64,000 nucleotides of DNA, taken from positions 248,001-312,000 of the forward strand of contig QEOQ01000214.1 of NCBI GenBank assembly GCA_010279815.1, read 5' to 3'. The notes beneath the pieces are model-generated. The model was not told the origin of the DNA. It ran no database searches and worked only from the letters and a program-made list of their open reading frames with translations. Every line of letters starts with the position of its first letter. Positions within the stretch are counted from its first letter, which is position 1. A program made the position numbers and the translations under genes. The DNA comes from Brachionus plicatilis (lineage: Eukaryota > Rotifera > Eurotatoria > Ploima > Brachionidae). Of this stretch, positions 53,038 through 63,840 are shown piece after piece.

Positions 53038-54534
53038 TTATGGATTAATTTTGAAAATATCAGATGCATTTCCGAATTGCAGAAAACTAGATAAATTAAG
53101 CGATTTTTTTTTCAAATGCTCGTCTAAAATAATTTTTGATAAATTCATCAAATTTTCAAAAATATTCTCTTCAAACCCTAAAAAAGGATTCGAAATCAAA
53201 GCAATGTAGCTTAGTTTATTTAAATTAAAAAAAGCTTCCTTAGTAATTAAAGTAAGATTACAATTATCTAGATAAATAATTTCTAAGTCATAATTTCCTT
53301 CATTAACACTGATTGAATAATTTAAATAGGCTAAGGGATTTTTGCCAAGATCAAGCTCTTTTAATGATGTTAAATTAGTTCTAAAATTTTTAAGTTGATT
53401 ATTTTTCAAATTCAGTATTTTCAAATTTTCCAAATAATTAATATCAATTGTTTTTAAATTATTAAAGCTTAAATCAAGAACAATTAAGCTTGTTAAATTG
53501 TCAAAAGTAATTTTGTCCAAAAATGTAAGATTATTATGTCCTAATATTAAATTTTTCAAATTTATTAGTCCTTTAAAGCTATCTTTATTTATAGAATTGA
53601 TTTCATTACTGGACAAGTTGAGGGTAATAAGTCTGTCCATATTTACAAAAATAGATGAATCTAGTTTTGAAATTTTGTTTTTCGATAAATCTAGATCTAA
53701 TAAGGATATAAAATTTTTAAATGTTTCATTACTTATTGTGTTAATTCTATTTGATGAAATGTTTAAAAATTCTAATTTTGTTAAATTTGAAAATACATTC
53801 TTGGATAATTCTTTAATTATATTTCCTTCAAGAAATAATTTTTTCAATTTTGTCAAATTTTTAAATGATTCTTCATGAATAATTGATATTTTATTTTTCT
53901 TAAAGCTCAAATATTCTAAATTTTTTAAAGGTTTGAGAAAATCGCCAATACTTAAAAAAATGTTAAAAGAAAGAACAAGTATTTTTAAATGAACTAAATC
54001 TTTAAAGATCCAGGTATCTAATGTAAACAAGTCGTTGTCTAATAAGCTGATATGTTCTAAATTATTTTTTCCATCAAAAACTTTTGGATCTATATAAACA
54101 ATTGATTGATGATTTTGATTGATTACAGTGCTATTGTTAGCATTCATAAATTCTTTAAATGACTTTATTGCTTTATCTTGAAATTTTTTAATAAAATATA
54201 GTACAAAAAAAAATTTAATTTTAACTTTACATTTTATAAAGACATTTTTATTTAAATTGGCATCAATCATTGAATTATACAAAGTACAGTTTCTATTTGA
54301 ATATCTAGCAGATTTGCATGATACATTGATGGAACAATGTTTAAAACATTCCAGTCTACTTTTGCTTTGAAAAAATACCGACCCAAGTGTATCCAAAGAA
54401 TATTTTTGAGTCTTCATAAAAATAAAATCCTCTAAAATTAGAAAAGATAAATAAAATTTTCACGATAAATACAAAAAATTACCTTTGGTTAGCTTAATTA
54501 GTATTAAAATTAAAATTTTTATTAGAATTGACAT
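53038..54534 (-). CDS. Secreted leucine-rich-repeat protein with N-terminal Cys module
   Basis: Two exons on the minus strand, 54534-54483 and 54431-53038, phase 1, about 481 aa. Exon 1 encodes a signal peptide (MSILIKILILILIKLTK). A short Cys-rich segment follows (RLECFKHCSINVSCKSARYS, then CTLYN), like a PAN/apple module. From about residue 125 there are roughly 13 LRRs of 24 residues (LxxLxxLxLxxNxI; for example FSNLTKLEFLNISSNRINTI). No membrane anchor or GPI signal is seen at the end. A 54-bp in-frame segment after FIK (GTAAAG..TTTCAAG) may be a further intron that happens to be open. Its role is presumably extracellular binding; no orthologue is claimed. Confidence 0.78.
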
Positions 54535-55025
54535 TTTTGGTTTAAAATATAAATCTGTTATTGTGTTATCATGAAGCTATTTAAATCAAAAGGCAACATC
54601 AATTAAATTTTATTATTTCCTCCTAAAATATGTTTAAAGCTTGACGCATTCTCTTAAGAAAATCCTGTAAATGGATAAAATTCTTTTCAATAATTAAATT
54701 TATTTATTAGATTTTTAAATATAAAAATTTTAATTAAAAGTATAATCTTACGGTTTTGTGAAATTCAGAACAAAATTTTGGTACAAAAATTTAAATGATT
54801 ATTTAAAATAATATAAAAAGATATTTCAGAATTAAAACAAGATAGCAATTGTGCAACAATCAAATGTGCATAAAAAAAAATAAAAAAAAAAAAACTAAAG
54901 CTTTTACTAATTCATTAATTTGTTGTATTGTTTTAATTGTTAGAACAGAACAAATGTTAATTTTTTGTTCAAAATAAAATTAACAATCCCTTATATAGAA
55001 GGTATTTAAATTTCAATTCAATATT
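54535..55025. other. Gene-free flank with one MITE end
   Basis: AT-rich. At 54756-54775 the terminus GGTTTTGTGAAATTCAGAAC of the GGTTTTGTGAA family appears without a clear partner. Confidence 0.35.
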
Positions 55026-55680
55026 ACATAACATAATAACTTTTTCAAAAAAAATTTTAAAATTGCTAAGGTTCCGCAACCCAGGTTTTGTGAAATTCAG
55101 TACAAAATAATAAAAAGAACAGAAAAAAATGTAAAATAATTTAATGAAATTTTTTCTAAAAGTTTAAACTTAATTCTTTAAATGCAACATAGTGCAACAT
55201 TCAAAGTTGCATCACATATCAAGGTCAAAATGTAATGACCAAAATAAAGATTATATTCGAAGTAAAGAAAGTTGTAGTGTTGATCTAGTGATGTGGAAGG
55301 GTAAATGGGATTCTTTGAAAAATAGACCCTATTTTGAAGGTCATGAGTGTCCAGATATATTGGAGGCTCGAGAACAGTTCATTGGTTAACAATTTTGGCC
55401 AATTTTTTTTTGTGTTAAACCTTTATTACTTTAAAAATTCAATAGGACTTTGAAACTTTTTGTATGAACTTGCACTATTTCTAACACAATTATTTTGTTT
55501 TTGTTAATTATTTTTTCAAATAAACAAAAAAGTTCGATTCTTTAATTTAAAAAATGATTAGAGTAACTATTATATGTATTGGAGGCTCGAGAAAAGTTTA
55601 TTGGTTAACATTTTTGGCCAATTTTTTTTTGTGTTAAACCTTTATTACTTTAAAAATTCAATAGTAACTTTTTTAAATTT
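55026..55680 (+). repeat. Interspersed repeat, inverted copy of 63110-63840
   Basis: From 55026 on, the sequence is almost identical to the complement of 63840-63110, about 8 kb away, apart from a deletion of about 200 bp. It includes GGTTTTGTGAAATTCAGTAC and a coding relic (55219-55389: CNDQNKDYIRSKESC, then KNRPYFEGHECPDILEAREQ). A stretch of about 90 bp with GTATTGGAGGCTCGAGAA-type sequence is repeated at 55575-55665. Confidence 0.75.
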
Positions 55681-55689
55681 GACATCGAG

Positions 55690-57187
55690 GATTTATTTAA
55701 TTAAGTTAGTTATTTCATGATCTTGAGTTCTGCTAATTCCATCATTATCTATCAAAGCTCTAATAGTCTCTATAAATTCGCTTTGATTATTTATGAATGA
55801 AAAAAGAATTTTGGGGTTATTTTTGGACTTTTTTGCAATTTCAAATTCTAGATCTCTTTTTGTTAGTTTAACTTGTTTAGCGAGTGCCTTGGATGCAGTT
55901 CTATAGTCGCTTTGTAGCTTTAAATTATCCGGAGATGTTCGATGCTTGTTCCAGAGATTGTATTTTATTCTACTCAACGATTTTAACTCTTTGCTTAGCC
56001 ATCTCGGCCTTTTCTTACTTAACGAACGATTAATTTTTAGCTTTGATACATATCGAACTATTGCTTCATTGTAATTGTCGAGTAATTGTAAGAACATTTC
56101 TATTAGCGAATGCATCCCAGTTTGAACTTTTAATAAATTTATTAAATGCTTTGAAATCACATTTGTTATATAATAAGACTTGTTTTATGGTTGGTTTTGA
56201 GGAAATAGGTGTATTTTCATTTAAAATAAATTCACAATGGAGTGTACAATGTAGCGTATTTTTTTTTGTTTAGCCTAGTGGTGGATCGGTTCGGACAGAA
56301 TATATGCGGTCCTGGTTGTCAGTAATCATCAAATCCAAAATGTTTCTTTTGAAAGTCGGTTCAATCACCATTTGTTGAAGAAAATTTGTTTCGAGCATAT
56401 ACAGAAAGTCGCAGCTTTGTGCATACTTGGTTTCACAAATACCTCCTTCATTTGACCAAATAATTTTTAGGTGGTTGAAGTCCCCAAAAATAAATAAGCT
56501 GCTGTACTTCTTTTTATCTACTAAGCATTTGGCTAATGAGATTGATTCGTTTAATTTTAATGAAGTTTCTCTGCTTGAGTTAGGTGGTCTGTATAGGCAT
56601 CCGACAAGTATAGTTTCGTTACCAATGGTAACTTTACACTAAATCTGTTCTATGGAAGTATGATTAAACTTAGTCTCAGTGACTTCTGTAGAGATTAGCT
56701 GTTTACTGACGTAAATGGCTACACCACCGCCGATAGTATCATATCGGTCTCTACTGTTAACGACGTAATTATCGATCTCTCTAGTCGATTTTTTATTGAA
56801 CCATGTCTCAGTAATAGCGATTAAGTGTGGAGAGTAATTGTCAATTAAGATCTCTAATTCGTTTAGCTTATTTGTGAGAGATGTGGCATTTGTATAAATA
56901 GTTTTCAAAGACCTTATGTTACTTATGTTTAAAGTTGAATAATTTAGAAAATTGGACGAGAATAATAAAGGATGATCAGACATTTGTTAAGACGATTAAT
57001 TAGATTGATTTGTTGATTTGTTTTTGATTTTTATAATACGATTAGTTTTATGATTGTAATTGTTTGTTTTATTGTGATCATTATTGTCTCGGTTCGAGCT
57101 GCACAAGCCTCCCGTCTCGAATACCCCAATAGTACCGTTTATCATTGTCTCGAGTGCCATATCGAAGAACTCCGTTTTCGCCTCCAT
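55690..57187 (-). mobile_element. LINE 5' part: endonuclease and linker, decayed
   Basis: On the minus strand from 56983: STLNISNIRSLKTIYTNATS, then the EEP endonuclease motif HLIAITETWF, GGGVAIYV, an in-frame TAG at 56640-56642 (probably a former Trp), VGCLYRPPNS, FIFGDFNH and LDLMITDN. The final SDH motif is missing next to a TAA near 56275. A frameshift near 56120 leads into the linker ORF 56160-55693 (KKRPRWLSKELKSLSRIKYN). There is no RT. 5' of it, 57187-56996 is an open frame that could be the end of an ORF1. Most LINE copies lose their 5' end; this one has lost its 3' part. Confidence 0.78.
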
Positions 57188-57704
57188 TTACTTTATGGTT
57201 CAGATTTAAATAACAAGAAGTCATTGAAATTTTGGATATTGCCAAGAATATTTTCTAATCAGTGACCAGTAATTTAGTAGACATTTGTTTATGTTAAGGA
57301 TATATCTCTGGCTAACATAATTTTTGATAGGTAACACTCGCTGAAGAATAGAAACGACTGTAAAAATATTCCATTAAATAATAAGATTCGATTAATTAGA
57401 TTTAACTAAATTAATTTTTAATGATTATTTTTAGAACGAGTCAAGTTCAGCTGATAAAATAGAAACCCAAAAAATTTTATTTAGTTTTTTATTATTAAAA
57501 AATTAAGGATTTTAATTCATAAATATCCACGAGCATATTAACGCAGCATCAAAAAATCAACCATTTTTTAGTAAAAAGTTCTGTGAATTCAACTCAGCAT
57601 GTCTTTTTTTATCATGACATATCTTAATTTTGAGCATTTTATTTTCATTTTTATAATACAAAACTAAAATTTATTAAATGAAAACAAAAATAATAAAAGG
57701 CATG

Positions 57705-58055
57705 CTAGTTAAATTTAAGAAACAATAAATAAATCAAAATCATATTAAAAAAATTTGATTTTTCATTATTTATTTTACCTGCAGCAAAGAAATTCTCAAA
57801 ATCAGTTGACTGTTTTTCGATTTCATAGTTTTGAATTAGTATTTGTTGATCTTGAATTCGTTTATTTTGACGATTGATGGTTTCTTGTTGTTGAGCATTT
57901 TGATTTTGAAGCTCAAGAATTCGATTATTTTGACGACTGATAGTTTCTTGCTGACGATTGATAGTTTCTTGGTGTTGATCAACTTGATTTTTGAGGTTTT
58001 CAACTGTTCCTTTCAGTTCAAGAAATGAAGCCAAAATCTCATCAAACTTTTCCAT
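57705..58055 (-). CDS. Coiled-coil protein, first exon
   Basis: From the ATG at 58055, about 92 codons to FENFFAA, then a strong donor (GCAG then GTAAAA at about 57779). The product is nearly all coiled coil, with heptads of Gln/Asn/Ile and imperfect repeats of QETINRQ and ISRQNNRI. A possible second exon at about 57712-57671 (CLLLFLFSFNKF, stop) is in frame but weak. Read-through past the donor gives 116 aa. It might belong to a LINE ORF1-like protein or be a host gene; neither is shown. Confidence 0.5.
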   Translation of the reverse strand: MEKFDEILASFLELKGTVENLKNQVDQHQETINRQQETISRQNNRILELQNQNAQQQETINRQNKRIQDQQILIQNYEIEKQSTDFENFFAAGKINNEKSNFFNMILIYLLFLKFN

Positions 58056-58310
58056 TTTTTGATTTTAATATTTTGAGTTTGAAAATTTATAGTAAAATTT
58101 TTATTATTACTTATGAAACCATACATTGATTTATATTGTATTTTGTAACCCTATTTTTTGGAATGTAAAATACTTAAAAAATTAGTCCATTCAGAACAAA
58201 AAATAAAAATAAATTAAATTTTTGATAATATTTCAAGCGCTCAATTTTGCTCAAAAATTTTTAGATGCGCAATAAAATTTAATCGCAGATTTTTAATTTT
58301 TTAACATTTT

Positions 58311-59462
58311 AAAGCTTTATCAAATTTCTTAATAATATTTTGTATTATGGATTTCAAAATAAAAAAAACTAAAGTTTTTCTTTTTTATTAATAAATCAAA
58401 ATTAACTGAACTAAAAAATATATTAAGGGACACAGGAGAAGACTTTCTGGCCAAGTCACGACCAAATGTCAGCAGCGAGCAAACTTCTTCACCAACAGGG
58501 TCATCAACGAGTGGAACGCTTTGCCCCCGCCAGTTACTGAATCGACCTCGGTTAACCAATTCAAGAACCACTACGATGCCTATAAGTCGGCCTGTACTTC
58601 ATAACTGGTTAACGTCTAACCTTTCTTTATTTACATTCTTGTAACTATATATTAGAAATTTCCTATCTTTATTTTAAATTTGTAACTTTATTTTCTGTAA
58701 AAACTTTTCTATTTATCTTTCTCCTTAATGTACTTTATAATCTTAAGGAATTTCTGTATTTTTTTCTTTTCTCAATCAAAAACAAAAGAAAAAAAAAAAA
58801 AAAAGGGTTTTTACCAAAAAAAATTGAAAATCTCTGTTGGACTGCTCATGCTAACTCCTATTTCGGTTTGAGTCGGTTTGATTCGGTTTGGTTCAAAGAA
58901 AAAAGAAAGAAAGAAAAAAAAAAAAAGAAAAAAAGAAAAAAAAAGGAAAAACACAATGAATAATAATTATCAAAATTAAAAGATTAACATTTCAAAATAA
59001 AGATCCATTATTATATAAATACCATAGCGTAATTTATTGTCTTCATCCATTTAATTTAATTTATTTTTTACTTAACTAACTACATTTTAAAAAAGAAAAA
59101 AAAAAAAAACAAATGCTGTAACACATGTAACAATCTATTACAATTTATGTCTTCTTAACTTTCATTTTTTTTTACAAGATTTATGTACCTATTTATGTAT
59201 TTAATCATCCTTAGTTTTTTTATACTATTGAACCATTATTTAATTTATTTTTATTTATTTCTTATTCATGACAAATTTTTTTAAATTACTTTTAATCTAC
59301 TTAGTCACATTAATCTGTATAATCTGTCGTATTCGTCTTGTACCTCAGTTTCGTCTCTTTTACTTTCATTGTAGTTCCTTAATTTATCTCTCGATTTTTG
59401 CGCAATTAGCTACCATAGATGGCTTCCGAGTAAGCCATCTCCGCAAGCTCGCTTGCTGTAGC

Positions 59463-59499
<37 letters not shown>

Positions 59500-59564
59500 A
59501 CTTTTGTTTTTTTTATTTTGAAATTCATAATACAAAATATTATTAAGAAATTTGATAAAGCTTT
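58311..59564. mobile_element. Inverted-repeat element (67-bp arms) containing a LINE 3' end
   Basis: The arms 58311-58377 and 59498-59564 match as inverted repeats with about two differences (core AAAGCTTTATCAAATTTCTT). Between them, plus strand 58431-58604 encodes a LINE C-terminus (GHRRRLSGQVTT, then ANFFTNRVINEWNALPPPVT and NQFKNHYDAY, stop). This is followed by about 800 bp of AT-rich 3' UTR, two hairpins (GATGGCTTCCGAGTAAGCCA and GCAAGCTCGCTTGC) and a (TTA)n tail to 59498. The LINE appears to have inserted into the foldback. Confidence 0.68.
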
Positions 59565-59669
59565 GAAATTTTGCTTTGATAAAGCTAAGAAATTTGATTT
59601 AGAACTTTATTTTTCCTAATATCGTCTTTAAAATACAAAAATTTTCAAAAATAAAGAATCATTTTTAAA

Positions 59670-61561
59670 ATGAGTTTACAAGAGAAGGAAAATCCTAGAA
59701 AGAGACAAACACAAAGTGTTGATTTAAGCTTTTCAAAAGAAGAGCGTCTTTCTAAACGTCATCAACTAGGTCTTTACCCTGATTATGTTTCACTTATCGA
59801 AGATGAGGAACTCAATGAAAATGAGACCTTTAATGGTGATATTTCAAAAAAAAATTTTTTGGTTTGTAATATCGAAAGTTTTTTGAAAATTTTTACTAAT
59901 TATTCTTCAGGATGAATCATTTGAAACTATTGAAAATTTTTCAAACAGCATTCTAAATGTTTTTGGTTGTAGAGCTATTAATCAAAAAAAAGTCTCGTTG
60001 AAATTGAAAAGTTAAATGAAAAATTGAACGATTAAATCAGATATAATCGTTTTTCACAAAACGATTTGATCAAAATTGAGGTTATTTTTTAATTCTAAAT
60101 TAATTGTCGTTACGCTTTTTATAAATTCTTTTAAAAAAAGAATAAATATAATGGGAAATGCGAAGAAATTAAATGTCTGATGGAACGAGATGAAAAATTA
60201 GAGGAAGATATGTATGAACAGGTTCAAAATTTAAAAAAATTGTTTTTGAAAAGTATTCTTTCAATAAATGATTGATTTTAAATTAATTCCTTTATAAAAA
60301 GGGATTGGATAATCAATGAAATAAATGATGAAAAAGAAACAAAGCTTTTAGAAATCGAGTCAAAAAATATTGATCTCGAAAATGAAATTAGAAATTCGGT
60401 ACTTAGAAGAAAATGCCCTTTTGATAAAAATTGTAAAGGAGAAGGAAACATTAATCTGAAATATAGATCACACTCAACTATTCTTAGTTGTCCGATGTAT
60501 TAAAATGTAATAAACAATTCATAACTTCTTTTTTTTTAAATCTAACTTAAGGAACAAGACGCAAAAGATGAACTAAAAAGCAAAGTTAATCTAATAAAAG
60601 AGAGTTAGAACGAATACGAAAAGAACTAAAAGACGAGCAAGACATTACCATGGCATATGAATTAAAAGATAAAAAGCTAAGTTCAGTAATCTCTCAGATT
60701 GAAGAAAATCTGTAAATTTTACCAGAAATTTTTACTAAATAACTCATTATTAGTGTTTATAAGACGTCAATCAGCCGAAAAGACTAAAATTTCTGAACAA
60801 AAAATCACTGAGCTCGAACAAGTAATAGCTCAATCAAACAAAAAAAAAAGCGAGTAACATTTTAAAGTTTTTGATCCTATTATTTACCTAATAGTCTGTA
60901 TTTTAGTGAAATTCAAATAATTAATTCTAAAAAAACGTCTTCCCCTTATAAAGATTGTGCGGGCTTTTGGAATAAGGATACTGCTAGGAATAGGCATTAT
61001 AGGTTTTAAATTTCTTAGTTTTCTATATTCTATTATTTTTTAAATTTTTATTTAGAGGCAAAAATTGCCCAATCAAGAAAATTGTTCGACAGGTGTAAAT
61101 GCTTCTGTTTTGAACGTAATTGAAGATGATTTTGTTGATCAAAATGTTGACGGCGTCTTGTCTGGCTGGGATGAATTTAAAGATTCTTATAATGGACCTA
61201 ACCAAATCAAAGAATCTCTTCAAGAAAAAAAAAATTTTTTTATTTATATTTAATTAATTTTTATGTTTTTGTTTTAAAAAAGATTTCCGGAAAGTTTTTT
61301 CCGAAAGAATAAATATCTTTCAATCTCTGAAGGTATTTTATTAAAATTTAACTAAGAACTTTCAAAGTTGATTCTTTTTAGGATAAACAAAACTGTGATC
61401 CAGTAATTGGAGAATGGAATGGTCCAGGAATTGCTAAAGGAAGACCAGTATATCTTGGAGCTCGCGGTAAACGGTATTATCTGAATCGTGGTGGAATCAG
61501 AATTTATGTTTCCAAAAATATAAACAATATTAAACTTTCAGAAGCAATGGATACTTTTTAA
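59670..61561 (+). pseudogene. Decayed multi-exon gene: coiled coil, MYT1-type zinc fingers, PBCV-adaptor-like C-terminus
   Basis: Exon-like blocks follow one another with short introns. 59670-59861: MSLQEKENPRKRQTQSVDLS. 59911 on: DESFETIENFSNS, then after a frameshift in an A run SLVEIEKLNEKLND, a TAA, and RYNRFSQNDLIKIE. 60141: NKYNGKCEEIKCL and a coiled coil. 60302-60494: coiled coil and KCPFDKNCKGEGNINLKYRS followed by HSTILSCP, matching the C2HC finger of MYT1/ST18 (consensus CPxxGCxGxGHxxxxxxxHxxxxxCP) with His replaced by Asn. 60594-60850: coiled coil. 60920-61020: DCAGFWNKDTARNRHYRGKN then CP, a second degenerate finger. 61382-61561: GRPVYLGARGKRYYLNRGGI then RIYV, like the PBCV basic adaptor domain. 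Frame breaks at several joins point to a pseudogene, unless unusual splicing repairs them. Confidence 0.6.
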
Positions 61562-62074
61562 TCTTTATTTTTTTTTAAATTGTATTTTTTTTTTGTTTTC
61601 TTTTTTGCATATTTTGAAAAGATTTAAAAATTTAGATTTTAAAATTGGTTTGGGAATCAAACTTAGTATTTATTCATTTTTTAATTTGTAGGATAATTTT
61701 AAATGTAGAATTTAAGAAGCTTTGCCTCATCTTTTAGAATCGGAGGATCATCAGTGATTCTTTAAATTAATTTCCTATTTTCCTTAAATATTTTTGAATT
61801 TTTTTAGGTAAAATAAATTATTGATTCACAAGTTCCATACGAACAAGTGCCTTATAAAAAATCAATGAAATGTTTAAGAAAATCGAAATTTATTAGAGAA
61901 TCCTGAAAGAAATCGATTCTTAAAATATGAGCACTGCTTTTTTTTTTCTACGTGAAACAATTATCTTACAAATTATTTCTCTATCAGAGTTGTTTAAAAG
62001 TCAAAAATTAAAGTCCAAGTCATTAAAAAAATTTAAAGTTCGGAAATTTACAAAAAAAAAGTCGGGATCAAAAC
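61562..62074. other. Possible exon relics downstream of the zinc-finger pseudogene
   Basis: Two short frames with protein-like composition, EALPHLLESEDHQ (about 61713-61751) and IDSQVPYEQVPYKKSMKCLR (about 61820-61906, ending at TGA), stand next to acceptor-like sequences but cannot be joined in frame. They may be relics of a neighbouring copy. Otherwise AT-rich. Confidence 0.25.
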
Positions 62075-62342
62075 GGTTTTGTGATATTCAGTTCAAAATG
62101 ATAAAAAAAAACAGAAAAAATTGAATAGCTATTTTCTAAGAGTAAAAATTAGATTTCAATATATTCGAGTGTAGTACATGTTGCAGAGATCTTGCACATC
62201 ATTTGCAGACTTTGATTGCTAATGAATGTGTGAATATTGCACCATATTAATCACACAGAACTAATTTTAAACTTTTAGAAAAAAGCTTTTTTAATTTTTT
62301 ATCATTTTTATCTGTTCTATTTGGACTAAACTTCACAAAACC
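62075..62342. mobile_element. MITE of the GGTTTTGTGAA family
   Basis: 268 bp. Left GGTTTTGTGATATTCAGTTC, right end complementary to GGTTTTGTGAAGTTTAGTCC. The interior shares TTGCAGAGATCTTGCACATC with the element at 47378-47661. Flanks do not show a clear target duplication. Confidence 0.6.
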
Positions 62343-62443
62343 GACTAAAACTTCAGAAAAAAAGTCCTTGACATTGCTTTTTGAAAAAAAAATGTCCAGA
62401 CTTGATATGAATTGAGACTTGCGACTTTTAAAAAACTCTGCTT

Positions 62444-62529
62444 GGTTTTGTGAAGTTCCGTTAAAAAGAAAAGAACAAAAGTTAGTAATTTTTTTTTTTA
62501 ATCATTAATCTCTCAAATTTCACAAAACC
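62444..62529. mobile_element. 86-bp mini-MITE with perfect 8-bp target duplication
   Basis: Ends GGTTTTGTGAAGTT and its near complement AATTTCACAAAACC. CTCTGCTT stands directly outside on both sides (62436-62443 and 62530-62537). This is the smallest and cleanest member, and it shows that the GGTTTTGTGAA family makes 8-bp duplications. Confidence 0.78.
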
Positions 62530-63109
62530 CTCTGCTTTGAATACAAGTTTTTTTCAATCCAATTTTGTTTCTAAATTTTTAAATTTCTTATTTTTATAAA
62601 TTATTATCTTTTCTTTAATAAAAAATTAAAATACTAAATTGTTTTAATCGGCTTTTAATAGAATAAAAAATATTTGATTACAAAAGTTAGTCAAAAGATC
62701 CATCTATTCATTAAATTAAAAAGCAGATGTTAAAAGAAGATAATTTTGGTAATTTAACTTAAGTAAATTTAGGTAAAATTACGTAAATTTACGAAAAAAC
62801 AAAAGTATCAAACTTATCGAATTTATTGCTTAATTCAAAATTTGTATATAAAATATATACAATATATTTATATTTATTTATTCTTTTATACCACTATTAT
62901 GATTTAAAATAATAAATTATTAACTCCACAACTTATTTTATTCAAATGGCTATTAAAAATTAAATAATTTTAAAAAAATTTTCATTGGTGAAACTTTTTT
63001 TAACGCCTGAACCGATGGCTCATATTTGAGACGATTTTCTGAAATAACACAGAAATAGATATCATAAGGAAATTTTTTTTTCAAAATTTAAAATTAATAG
63101 TTACTCTAA

Positions 63110-63840
63110 TCATTTTTTAAATTAAAGAATCGAACTTTTTTGTTTATTTGAAAAAATAATTAACAAAAACAAAATAATTGTGTTAGAAATAGTGCAAGTT
63201 CATACAAAAAGTTTCAAAGTCCTATTGAATTTTTAAAGTAATAAAGGTTTAACACAAAAAAAAATTGGCCAAAATTGTTAACCAATGAACTGTTCTCGAG
63301 CCTCCAATATATCTGGACACTCATGACCTTCAAAATAGGGTCTATTTTTCAAAGAATCCCATTTACATCACATCACTAGATCAACTCTACAACTTTCTTT
63401 ACTTCGAATATAATCTTTATTTTGGTCATTACATTTTGAATAAAGCTCTTCACCATAAATTTCTTTAAACTTTTTGTCAAGTGTGGGTAAGTGTCTATTT
63501 TTTTTTACATAATTTGTTGATCCTGCTTTAGATCTTTTCGATATATGTGGCATTTTTATTAAATTTTTATGATTATAATGATATCTTTGAGGACTTCTAA
63601 AACAGTGAATTTTTATTCAAAAACAAAATCCAATAGTATTGTAACTCTGCAAATTCAGCAGACCTTGATATGTGATGCAACTTTGAATGTTGCAATTAAG
63701 TTTAAACTTTTAGAAAAAATTTCATTAAATTATTTTACATTTTTTTCTGTTCTTTTTATTATTTTGTACTGAATTTCACAAAACCTGGGTTGCGGAACCT
63801 TAGCAATTTTAAAATTTTTTTTGAAAAAGTTATTATGTTA
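63110..63840 (-). repeat. Interspersed repeat with ORF relic (inverted partner of 55026-55680)
   Basis: On the minus strand a frame starts at 63553 (MPHISKRSKAGSTNYVKKNR), passes LPTLDKKFKEIYGEELYSKC and stops at 63368. The copy at 55 kb continues in frame past this point (KNRPYFEGHECPDILEAREQ then FIG), so a small rearrangement (GTGATGTGATGTAA) introduced the stop here. The parent protein had about 90 residues with a few Cys/His; the family is unknown. The bases between 62538 and 63110 hold nothing recognisable. Confidence 0.65.
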
